This document shows, in pieces, positions 1 to 7,503 of a stretch of 64,000 bases of DNA. The translations under genes and the position numbers were made by a program. Every line of letters begins with the position of its first letter. Position 1 is the first letter of the stretch. This stretch comes from UBA10347 sp905182135 (lineage in GTDB: Bacteria; Actinomycetota; Acidimicrobiia; Acidimicrobiales; UBA10347): contig CAWUSE010000004.1 of the NCBI GenBank assembly GCA_963925805.1, positions 1 to 64,000 on the forward strand. Direction: 5' to 3'. The notes under the pieces are model-generated. The model was not told the origin of the DNA, searched no databases, and saw nothing but the letters and a program-made list of their open reading frames with translations.

Positions 1-82
1 CGGCTGCATCGTCACTTCCACAGGCGGTTGCGAATAACGCAAACGCCATGAGCAGCGCTAATAACGCTTTTAATGATTTCAT
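1..82 (-). CDS. Partial lipoprotein precursor, probably the substrate-binding protein of the betaine-type ABC importer
   Basis: Only the first 27 codons are in the window; the gene runs off the left edge. The visible protein is a typical lipoprotein signal: MKSLKALLALLMAFALFATA followed by the lipobox Cys and then GSDDAA. A strong ribosome binding site (complement of cctcct, 92-97) precedes the ATG at 82. The gene follows proV and proW on the same strand, about 100 bp after the proW stop, which is where the proX-type binding protein of this transporter family usually sits. The ligand-binding domain itself is not visible, so the function rests on position and signal peptide only. Confidence 0.7.
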   Translation of the reverse strand, partial: MKSLKALLALLMAFALFATACGSDDAA

Positions 83-186
83 AAATAAACCCCTCCTAGG
101 GCATTAATCGTGTAGATCTTTCAGGCTTAAGCCTCTAATTACGGGCGGCTTTCGAAGCAACCGTTTTGTGGGTGCTAGCTGGTTCC

Positions 187-2313
187 TCAGAACGAGACCC
201 CCGCTGTATCAGGAATTTCTTGGTCATCGATGTCGAGATAGACCCGCGATCGGTGGAACTCGTGGATGATTGAACGTCCGGAATTGGCAAGCGTTGCACC
301 CGCAAGCATCAGGAAGAACACGCCCACTCCACTGACGATGTTCTGATCGGTTGCCCGGGCAAGAGTGCCGGTCCAGCCGAGTGAAACACCGAGGAGGCCT
401 GCGCCGAGCCCGAGCGACGTAGCACCGGCAATCCAGCGTAGGCGTGTGTCTTTGAACACGAACCCGGCGGCTATCACCGTGCTTATCAATCCGAGAACTC
501 CAGGAACAAGCGTCCAACGCGCCATTGTGGGGCCGTTGCTGGCGAAACCACTGATGGTGATCGTCTCGTCTTGTATTGCGGAAGCACGCAGCGAAGTCAT
601 TTCGTTGATGATGGCGAGCGAGCGGCGTTGCTCAGTCTCAGGGTCTCGGGCTTCGGCCTCAAGCGCATCGAGGGTTTCTTGAAGCTCGGCGGTAATAACC
701 GATTCGACTCGTTCGTCATAGCTGAAGTTGGCGAAGCCTGCGCCGATCAGCAAACACATGGATAGCGATGCAACGACCACCGGCGAAACAACACCTTGTG
801 AGGGCAGCGGCCGAAGCGGTTCATGTTTTGCCGCCATGATCCACTTCACCGATCCGGCGGTCATGGTCAATGCACCGATGAGAGCCACGACTGACCCGAT
901 GCTTGATTCAGCAACCGACAACTCGGACGGCTGGCTCAAAAAATAGACAAAGGCGACGACTAGAGAGGCCAGCGAGAACACCAACGAACCATCCGCGTTG
1001 AGCCAGCGACTGGTGTTGCCGGGTTGGCGCATGACAGCGAGTCCGGCTGCTATTGCCAGGATGGCGAGGAACCCAAGCACATACCCGAACCAGGATCCAC
1101 CGCTTGCTTCGAGACCGTTGAAGGAGTCCGCGGTGATGTTGACCGCGTCGCTAGACCCAGAGGCCGGAACTTGTCCGAGTTCGTCGACGCGTCGGCTGAA
1201 TGAAGTGAACCAACCTCCGCCGCTGTTCCACGTAAGAAACAACGAGATGATCACGACCGCTGCGCCGGCGATCGAAGCGATGATGCCCGTTCGTTCTTGG
1301 AGATTGACCGGTTCGTAGACAACCTGGCTACTGGCCGTTTCAGGCAGGTCGAGTTCAATGGTTGGCGTGTCGAGAAGATTCTCGGGAGTTGTCCGGTTCG
1401 CCCACGCACGCTTCATGCGCGCAGCCAAGCTCTGGCTGTTGTCACCATCACGCTGTGTTAGGCGGTCAAGAACCACTGCCACCAAGAAGAAAGACAGACC
1501 AGCAGAGCCGGACAATGCTGGGTCCTGGTTACTCAGCGCCCGGAACATGAACTGCGCAAGACCGCCAGCACCCATAATTGCTGCAATACCAAGCATCGAG
1601 ATCGATAGCAGCAGCGTCTGGTTAATGCCGGTCATGATCGCAGGGCGTGCCAATGGCAGCTGCACATCGCGGAGAATAGCGAGCTCGGTCTGGCCGAACG
1701 CTCGGCTCGCCTCGACGACATCTTCGGGCACCTGACGGATGCCGAGATTTGTCAGGCGGATGAGCGGAGGCAGCGCGAACACCATCGTCACGATCGTCGC
1801 CGAGACCTCGCCGATCCCAAAGAAGTAGATGAACGGCAGCATGTACACGAACGAGTGCACAACCTGCATAGCGTCGAGCACTGGCCTTACTGCTCGCCAG
1901 AACGAGTCAACTCGCCCAGCCATGATGCCAATCGGTATGCCTATGACGGTGCAGAGGAATACCGCGACCATGATGAAGCCGATAGTTTTCGCCGTTTGAT
2001 CCCAATAGCCGGTGCCTAACAATCCACAAAGGGTCAGAGCTATGGCTGAAAAGATGCCAACTCGGATGTTTTGCACTACCCAGCCCAGCACAAAGAAGGC
2101 AAGCACGATCACGAACCATGGCACACCAAGAAGGATGGTGTCGTTTACAAAGTCGACAAGCTGACTGAACAGCCAGTCGATGCCATCGAGAATCGGTTTG
2201 AGTTCGTTGTCGACCCAGTCGACGGCCTGGTCGTACCAGTCGCCAAATGGAATTCTCCATTCGTCGAGTACTTCGTTGTCGGTGACTTTTGGTTGGCCCT
2301 GGAGAAACGGCAT
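187..2313 (-). CDS. proW: Glycine betaine/proline-type ABC transporter permease with long membrane extension
   Basis: Inner-membrane permease of an osmoprotectant-type ABC importer. Residues about 60-290 form the ProW core with several membrane helices and the ATPase-coupling loop (VVEASRAFGQTELAILRDVQLP), followed by NQTLLLSISMLGIAAIMGAGG, characteristic of ProW/OpuAB. The protein is 708 aa, about twice the usual length of this family. Residues about 335-708 add roughly six or seven hydrophobic segments plus a charged stretch near 550 (ELQETLDALEAEARDPETEQ). The ATG overlaps the proV stop codon by one base (TAATG), implying translational coupling. The ligand could be glycine betaine, proline betaine, choline or another quaternary amine; the sequence does not decide. 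Confidence 0.9.
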   Translation of the reverse strand: MPFLQGQPKVTDNEVLDEWRIPFGDWYDQAVDWVDNELKPILDGIDWLFSQLVDFVNDTILLGVPWFVIVLAFFVLGWVVQNIRVGIFSAIALTLCGLLGTGYWDQTAKTIGFIMVAVFLCTVIGIPIGIMAGRVDSFWRAVRPVLDAMQVVHSFVYMLPFIYFFGIGEVSATIVTMVFALPPLIRLTNLGIRQVPEDVVEASRAFGQTELAILRDVQLPLARPAIMTGINQTLLLSISMLGIAAIMGAGGLAQFMFRALSNQDPALSGSAGLSFFLVAVVLDRLTQRDGDNSQSLAARMKRAWANRTTPENLLDTPTIELDLPETASSQVVYEPVNLQERTGIIASIAGAAVVIISLFLTWNSGGGWFTSFSRRVDELGQVPASGSSDAVNITADSFNGLEASGGSWFGYVLGFLAILAIAAGLAVMRQPGNTSRWLNADGSLVFSLASLVVAFVYFLSQPSELSVAESSIGSVVALIGALTMTAGSVKWIMAAKHEPLRPLPSQGVVSPVVVASLSMCLLIGAGFANFSYDERVESVITAELQETLDALEAEARDPETEQRRSLAIINEMTSLRASAIQDETITISGFASNGPTMARWTLVPGVLGLISTVIAAGFVFKDTRLRWIAGATSLGLGAGLLGVSLGWTGTLARATDQNIVSGVGVFFLMLAGATLANSGRSIIHEFHRSRVYLDIDDQEIPDTAGVSF

Positions 2314-3524
2314 TACATGAACACCTCTCTCTCGAAGCCGTCTATCAGGTTCTCGACTCGACCCATCTCTCCCATGATGTGCTGAGGGTCGAGGTTGCCG
2401 ATGAGCTTGCCGTTGTCATCGACGACAGCGATCGGCATGCCCCGCCCAGATGCGGCGTACACGGTGTTCAGGGTTGCGGTCGGGCTGGTGATCTCGAAGT
2501 CGGTTCGACAACATTGGTCGAGCCCCGTGCCTTTTACCACGCCGCGAACTGCATCGCCTGCGGTGAGTACATGGGTTGGTTTGCCTTCACCGTCAACAGC
2601 GAAGGCTCCGGAGCGATCACCGAGGTGGGTCAGCGCATCTTGGAGCGAGTCGCCCATCGAGATTGGCCGCGGTGTCACCATCACTTCGTGACATTCGATA
2701 ACGCGTCCCTGGTCGACGTCTTGAACGAACTCGGCGACGTACCCAGTGGCGGGCTGGGTCAGAATCTCTTCGGGTGTGCCGATTTGGACGACTGCGCCAT
2801 CTTTCATGATGCAGACTCGATCACCGATGCGTAGGGCTTCGTTGAGGTCGTGAGTGATGAACACGATCGTCTTTTCGAGTTCTTTTTGAATCTCCATCAT
2901 CTCGTCTTGCATCTGACGGCGAATGAGAGGGTCGAGTGCCGAGAAGGCTTCGTCCATAAGCATGATCGGAGTGTCTGCAGCGAGGGCGCGAGCCAGCCCC
3001 ACGCGTTGCTGCATGCCGCCGGAGAGTTCGTGTGGATAAGAGTGGGCGAACGCACCGAGACCGACTAGGTCCAGAGCGACCATAGATCGCGTGTCGCGGT
3101 CTCTTTTGTCGATGCCTTTGACCTTGAGGCCATAACCAGCGTTGTCGATGACGGAGCGATGGGGGAACAGCGCAAAGTGTTGGAAGACCATGCTCATCTT
3201 CTCGCGCCGGAAGTCTTGAAGCGCAGTGCCCGACAGCGCTTGCACATCGATGTCTTCGAACCACACCTTGCCGTCGGTGATGTCGTGAAGCTTGTTCACC
3301 GTGCGGATGGCAGTCGACTTGCCAGAACCCGACAGGCCCATGATCACGAAGATCTCGCCTGGGTAGACGTCGAAACTGACATCTGACATGCCTACGACAT
3401 GTCCTGTGGCGGCCTGGACGTCGTTCTTCGTAATACCGGATTTTGCGAGTTCGAGCGCTCGCCCGCGTGGCTGGCTACCGAAGATTTTAAACACGTTTTC
3501 GACACGCACTATTGGCTCAACCAT
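2313..3524 (-). CDS. proV: Glycine betaine/proline-type ABC transporter ATP-binding protein
   Basis: 403-aa cytoplasmic ATPase energising the adjacent permease. Walker A GLSGSGKST lies near residue 62, signature LSGGMQQRVGLARAL near 167, Walker B IMLMDEAFSALD near 187, and the H-loop in VFITHD. The N-terminal helix region (VFKIFGSQPRGRALELAKSG) is typical of ProV/OpuAA and separates it from generic ABC ATPases. Residues about 275-400 resemble the paired CBS region that senses ionic strength in OpuA. A purine-rich ribosome binding site (complement of cccctaagga) sits just upstream of the ATG. First gene of the proV-proW-(binding protein) operon. Confidence 0.93.
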   Translation of the reverse strand: MVEPIVRVENVFKIFGSQPRGRALELAKSGITKNDVQAATGHVVGMSDVSFDVYPGEIFVIMGLSGSGKSTAIRTVNKLHDITDGKVWFEDIDVQALSGTALQDFRREKMSMVFQHFALFPHRSVIDNAGYGLKVKGIDKRDRDTRSMVALDLVGLGAFAHSYPHELSGGMQQRVGLARALAADTPIMLMDEAFSALDPLIRRQMQDEMMEIQKELEKTIVFITHDLNEALRIGDRVCIMKDGAVVQIGTPEEILTQPATGYVAEFVQDVDQGRVIECHEVMVTPRPISMGDSLQDALTHLGDRSGAFAVDGEGKPTHVLTAGDAVRGVVKGTGLDQCCRTDFEITSPTATLNTVYAASGRGMPIAVVDDNGKLIGNLDPQHIMGEMGRVENLIDGFEREVFM

Positions 3525-3826
3525 TGGAACCCCCTAAGGAGTTCTGTTCTGAGCTTTTACTGCCTGGACCCAGGTCCTGAGCATGAGTGCTTCGTGAAGA
3601 AACGATGAAATAGGTGATTGTTTGGTCCCTTGATTCTGCCTATGCCCCCCGGCACGACATTTTCAACGTAACAGGCCAGCGAGTCAGTTCCAACGTAACA
3701 GGCCCGCGAGTCAGTTGCGGATTACAGGCCTAGCGAGGCGGTCCCTTGGTTGCATAACGAGGGCGTCTGTTTCGGAATCTGCGTTGAGCGTTGGAGACCT
3801 GCTTCTTCTGTGGTAGCCACTAAACG
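3525..3826. other. Divergent intergenic region between proV and a membrane-anchored protein
   Basis: No coding frame in this stretch is convincing. It should hold the promoter of the leftward betaine-transporter operon and of the rightward gene starting at 3827. It contains the 27-bp tandem repeat described separately (3664-3744) and a C-run at 3645-3651. Confidence 0.6.
3664..3744. repeat. Three head-to-tail copies of a 27-bp repeat, the third degenerate
   Basis: Copies at 3664-3690 and 3691-3717 differ at two positions and share the core AACGTAACAGGCC plus GCGAGTCAGTT. A third copy at 3718-3744 keeps TTACAGGCC and AGCGAG with a one-base insertion. The array lies between two divergent genes, so it may be a regulatory site or a small minisatellite. 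Confidence 0.75.
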
Positions 3827-5041
3827 GTGTCTGATGAATCGTTTTTTGACGTCGGCGTCGGTGAATATGGCGGTGGCGGAGACGTCAGGGAAACAGATCG
3901 CGATCTTCAACGGCTTCGTCGTAACGAGCGGTCAACGAATCGGCGTGACAGACGAAGTGGTCTCGGCCTGGTGCTGGTTGTGATTCTGATTGCTATCGGG
4001 GTAAATGTTGCGGCACCGCTCCTGAGGGGTGGCGACGATAGCGAAGACCAAAGCAGCGAAAATTCCGCAGCGCAAGCGCCAGCGTCTGGAGACAACGGTT
4101 CCGGAACCGGGCGAGGTGCAGCGGTTCCGACGCCTACACCGGCAATGGGAACGATCTTTGAGCCGCCGACGGTAAGCCACCTGCGCTCGGATGACGTCGC
4201 TTCGGTCTTTGGTGGGATTATTGACACCGAAGCCGTCCAATACGGCGTTGCGTACGTGACGAACGGAGACTTCACCATTCTTGACTATCGGGGAATCAGC
4301 GTTCCTGAGCCACTGATTGCACAGAGATACTCGACGGTCATGACGCTTGGCTTACTTACGAGCGGCGGTAGAACGTGGGCAATCGACGCGACCGACCGCG
4401 ATCGCAGCTACCTGGTATCGAACAGCTATGTCGTCGTTATGTCTCAGCGTCCTGGCACCATCGCGGTCATCAATCCTGACAACCTGGCGGATATCGGGCT
4501 GATGTCGGCAGGCCTGCCCGTGCCGAGCCTTCAGCTTCCCGACGGAGCAGACCTGCTTTGGGTGCAAGGGCGGGGGTTGTTGGTCTTGCCGCGTACCGGT
4601 GGCACATTTGAAGTCAGAGGTATAGCGTCGAGCCTCACTCGTATCAGTGACGAGCGAGCAGTTGCAGCCAGCCTGGGTGGCACGGTGTATGAGCGGTGCG
4701 ATGAGACGCTGGCCTGTGCATATGTTCTCGAGGCCGTGGGTGACGTGGTGGCCGAGCTGCCATTTCCCAACGGGGCTAGGTTCAGTCTGAGCCCTGATGG
4801 TCAGTGGCTTGTAGCAATCGCAGCTGATGGATCTTCGACGCTTTTTACGGTCAACACCGCAGAGGAGCGGGTACTTACGGTGGGCGAAGTCTCGGCGGTT
4901 GATTGGGCGCCGGATAGCTCATTCGTCGTCATTGTTCGCAATGACCTGGTTGAAATCGTCTATCCGGCCACAGGACAGACCATCGAGATAATGTTGAACG
5001 ACGTGCCTGACAACGATTCTTTACTCGTCTTCTCTAGCTAG
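3827..5041 (+). CDS. Membrane-anchored extracytoplasmic protein of unknown function
   Basis: 404 aa starting at a GTG with no clear ribosome binding site. Residues 1-44 are hydrophilic and rich in Arg/Asp; one membrane helix follows at about 45-65 (GLGLVLVVILIAIGVNVAAP). A low-complexity Ser/Gly/Pro/Thr linker leads to a 270-residue domain presumed outside the membrane. The C-terminal part has short repeats of the kind found in beta-propellers (LSPDGQWLVAIAADGSSTLF, VDWAPDSSFVVIVRN), so a propeller fold is likely. A single Cys pair near residues 294 and 299 could be oxidised. I do not recognise a named family. It diverges from the betaine transporter operon. Confidence 0.75.
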   Translation: MSDESFFDVGVGEYGGGGDVRETDRDLQRLRRNERSTNRRDRRSGLGLVLVVILIAIGVNVAAPLLRGGDDSEDQSSENSAAQAPASGDNGSGTGRGAAVPTPTPAMGTIFEPPTVSHLRSDDVASVFGGIIDTEAVQYGVAYVTNGDFTILDYRGISVPEPLIAQRYSTVMTLGLLTSGGRTWAIDATDRDRSYLVSNSYVVVMSQRPGTIAVINPDNLADIGLMSAGLPVPSLQLPDGADLLWVQGRGLLVLPRTGGTFEVRGIASSLTRISDERAVAASLGGTVYERCDETLACAYVLEAVGDVVAELPFPNGARFSLSPDGQWLVAIAADGSSTLFTVNTAEERVLTVGEVSAVDWAPDSSFVVIVRNDLVEIVYPATGQTIEIMLNDVPDNDSLLVFSS

Positions 5042-5308
5042 CAGGGTACGAGAACGCGCCCACACCGCACGTGTCAACGGCTATTCATCGCCGCTCGCTG
5101 CGTTCTCAAAAACCTTACTTCTGGGTCAAGGGGTGCCGGTTCTTGACGCCGTGGCGGGGAGTGCGCCTTCGGCCGTGTTCGAGTGTCCTCATCTACAGTT
5201 CTGACAAGGGTGAGACTTTGTGACTGGTCACCCGATAGGCAACCCCGGTATTCTTCGGCAACCAGCTAGCTGGCAAAGCAAGCGTAGATCAAGGTCGTGC
5301 TTGGTGGC

Positions 5309-6061
5309 TCAAGTACCGCCGTCGACGCGAATCTCGGCGGCGGTAGTGAACGTGCTGGCAGGGCCGGCCAGATAGAGGGCGGCGCCGACGATCTCGTGAG
5401 CCTCGCCGCCTCGCTCAAGTGCGTAGCGCTCCTTGGCTATTTTCTCGAACGCTTCGAGATCCCAGGCTTTGGAGATGTCGGTTAGGAACGGGCCAGGAAT
5501 TATCGTGTTGACTCGAACTGTGGGCCCGAAGGCGTGGGCGAAGGATCGCGTCAAGCTGTTCAGCCCGGCCTTCGACGCTGCGTAGGGCTCGGCATGCGGT
5601 GTCGGCTGTTCCGAGGCGGTGCTGCTGACATTGATGATGCTGCCGCCACCGTCTTCGACCATGCGCTCGCCGACCAGCGCCATCAGCCGATAGGGGCCCT
5701 TCAGGTTTACGCCGACGACCTTATCGAAGAGCTCCTCCGTTACATCGCTGACGTTCTTGTACAACGGCGACATGCCTGCGTTGTTGATGAGCACATCGAT
5801 TTTGCCGAAGCGCTCATAGCTCTCGTCGACCAGGCGTCCAATGTCGTCCCACTTGGCCACATGGCAAGCAACTGGCAGGGCCTGGCGGCCGAGCGCCTCG
5901 ACCTCCAGAGCTACGGCCTGGCACGCCTCAATCTTTCGGCTGGCGACGACGATGTTGGCACCACGTTCGGCGAACGCCAGGGCCATCGCTCGGCCCATCC
6001 CTCGGCTGCCGCCGGTGATAAGGACAGTCTTGTCGGTGAAATCGAAGAGCGGGTCGGTCAT
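5309..6061 (-). CDS. SDR-family NAD(P)-dependent oxidoreductase
   Basis: 250-aa short-chain dehydrogenase/reductase with a complete catalytic set: cofactor motif TGGSRGMGRA near residue 14, NNAG near 90, Ser in INVSSTAS, and YAASKAG near 155. The C-terminal half ends in AEIRVDGGT, standard for the FabG-like classical SDRs. The start at 6061 gives the usual N-terminus (MTDPLFDFTDKTVLITGG); the frame stays open upstream to 6199, but that extension has no SDR character. Its 5' region carries inverted and direct repeats that cover the region just before the start codon, suggesting local repression. The substrate cannot be deduced. Confidence 0.9.
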   Translation of the reverse strand: MTDPLFDFTDKTVLITGGSRGMGRAMALAFAERGANIVVASRKIEACQAVALEVEALGRQALPVACHVAKWDDIGRLVDESYERFGKIDVLINNAGMSPLYKNVSDVTEELFDKVVGVNLKGPYRLMALVGERMVEDGGGSIINVSSTASEQPTPHAEPYAASKAGLNSLTRSFAHAFGPTVRVNTIIPGPFLTDISKAWDLEAFEKIAKERYALERGGEAHEIVGAALYLAGPASTFTTAAEIRVDGGT

Positions 6062-6066
6062 GGTGC

Positions 6067-6137
6067 CAACGTAGTAGATGATGGCAGATCGGCAATTGTC
6101 AACCTTTACTACGTTGTTCTCTTTACTACGTTGTTCT
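6067..6137. promoter_or_regulatory. Repeated operator-like element upstream of the SDR gene
   Basis: Two perfect 17-bp direct repeats, CTTTACTACGTTGTTCT, lie back to back at 6104-6120 and 6121-6137. Their core TACTACGTTG (6107-6116 and 6124-6133) occurs inverted as CAACGTAGTA at 6067-6076, only six bases before the SDR start codon. One half-site near the ribosome binding site and two upstream on the opposite orientation is an arrangement expected of a repressor. Confidence 0.55.
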
Positions 6138-6305
6138 ATTGCACAGCGCATGATCGACGACGGGTTAGGTTCGGTTACCGTTCTCAGTCGGTATCTCATC
6201 GATCAACCCAGCACGGCTGGTTGTGACGCTCCAGTTCAGGCGGCGCATATCGCTAGTCAGACGACCCGAGCCCCGGTTCGCCGCAGCGCTCTTTGCCCTC
6301 ACCCT

Positions 6306-6370
6306 TTGTGTCTGACACAGATGGTTGCACCCTCTGTGTCTGACACAGATGGTTACGTGACACAGATGGT
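6306..6370. promoter_or_regulatory. Tandem palindromes TGTGTCTGACACA before the hydroxyacid dehydrogenase gene
   Basis: Two copies of the palindrome TGTGTCTGACACA (6307-6319 and 6335-6347) lie 28 bp apart, each followed by GATGGTT. A third right half, GTGACACAGATGGTT, occurs at 6356-6370. The 6-bp arms with a one-base centre look like a dimeric regulator site. They lie 48-111 bp upstream of the dehydrogenase start and within the shared region with the SDR gene. Confidence 0.5.
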
Positions 6371-6417
6371 TACGCAGCTCGCCTGCGGTCTGCTGACGAT
6401 GTTGGCGTGCAGATAGG

Positions 6418-7347
6418 TTGCGTAGCGTGGCAATCGTAGTGAAGTCGGGTGGACGGGTAGAGGAATGGACGGCTGAGTTACGAGCACAGATGCCGCACGA
6501 GGATTTGCGGGCCTGGCCTGACATTGGTAATCCCGCCGAAGTGGAATACCTGATTGCTTGGCGGGCCAGCAGCGAAGAACTCGCGACGCTACCGAACCTG
6601 CAGGTGGTGTTGTGTCAGGGTGCTGGCACCGAGCAGTGGCAGAAGCCCGGCATCGATGTGCCTGTGGTGCGCCTTGCTGATCCCGAGATGGCAAGCGAAA
6701 TGGCGGGTTACGCTGTCGCATGGGTAGTTCGTCATCAACGTCGATTTGACGATTTGGCGACAGCACAACGTCGAGGCGAGTGGACGATGCTTGACCATGC
6801 ACAGCCATATGGGTATCGGGTTGGCGTGCTTGGTTATGGCGAGATCGGGTCCCGCATAGGCAGAGCTTTCGCTGATCTTGGCTATGCCGTGAACGCCTGG
6901 ACTCGTTCTGGACGAGACGAAGACGATGCCAGGCATTACGCCGGGCTCGACCAACTCGACGACTTCCTTGGCGCCAGCGATGCGGTGATTAATGTGCTGC
7001 CGAGTACCGCTGCCACTACTGGGCTGCTCACGGCTGAACGGCTTGCTCATTTTGTGTCGGGTTCCATCTTCGTGAACGTGGGTCGCGGGACCGTGCTAGC
7101 TGCTGAAGCAGACCTGGTCGAAATGCTCGACAATGGACCGATCGCCGCAGCGGTTCTTGACGTGACCGAGCCGGAGCCGCCCATGGAGGACTCACCGCTG
7201 TGGACACATCCAGCGATCACGCTTACGCCGCACATCTCAGGTATGACTCAGGTTCGCAGCGCTGCCAAGCTCATTGCTAACAACGTCGCTCGGCTGCGAG
7301 CAGGCGAGCAGCCTTTCCCGATGCTCGACCGCAGCCGGGGCTACTGA
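6418..7347 (+). CDS. D-isomer-specific 2-hydroxyacid dehydrogenase
   Basis: 309-aa NAD-dependent dehydrogenase of the phosphoglycerate/glyoxylate reductase type. The Rossmann motif GVLGYGEIGSRIGRAFADLG lies near residue 137, the Arg region in FVNVGRGTVL near 220, the Glu in DVTEPEPP near 246 and the catalytic His in LTPHISGM near 276. The TTG at 6418 follows a weak AGATAGG ribosome binding site; the GTG at 6427 is an alternative start giving a typical N-terminus (VAIVVKSGG). The N-terminal substrate domain is short, as in GhrA-like proteins. It is preceded by the TGTGTCTGACACA repeats. Substrate is unknown; glyoxylate or hydroxypyruvate would be usual. Confidence 0.88.
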   Translation: MRSVAIVVKSGGRVEEWTAELRAQMPHEDLRAWPDIGNPAEVEYLIAWRASSEELATLPNLQVVLCQGAGTEQWQKPGIDVPVVRLADPEMASEMAGYAVAWVVRHQRRFDDLATAQRRGEWTMLDHAQPYGYRVGVLGYGEIGSRIGRAFADLGYAVNAWTRSGRDEDDARHYAGLDQLDDFLGASDAVINVLPSTAATTGLLTAERLAHFVSGSIFVNVGRGTVLAAEADLVEMLDNGPIAAAVLDVTEPEPPMEDSPLWTHPAITLTPHISGMTQVRSAAKLIANNVARLRAGEQPFPMLDRSRGY

Positions 7348-7428
7348 TCGACTGCGCAGGTTGGGGGAATCGGACAGCCGCGCTGTGGCCTCTCCCTGAC
7401 AGCGGAATACCTCCCTTTGTTACCTAGA

Positions 7429-7463
7429 GTTCCGCATTGTGGAACGAAACCGCAATGCGGAAC
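7429..7463. promoter_or_regulatory. Predicted IclR-type operator pair upstream of fhs
   Basis: Two related 17-mers, GTTCCGCATTGTGGAAC (7429-7445) and AAACCGCAATGCGGAAC (7447-7463), lie exactly 18 bp apart. A possible -10 element GATAGT follows at 7469-7474, so a bound regulator would overlap the -35 region. The first 17-mer differs by one base from the site before the IclR gene (14041) and by one base from the site before the corrinoid gene (58111). Confidence 0.7.
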
Positions 7464-7503
7464 GCTGTGATAGTCTGCAGCTCTCGTAAGCCAAGGGAGT
7501 GCC

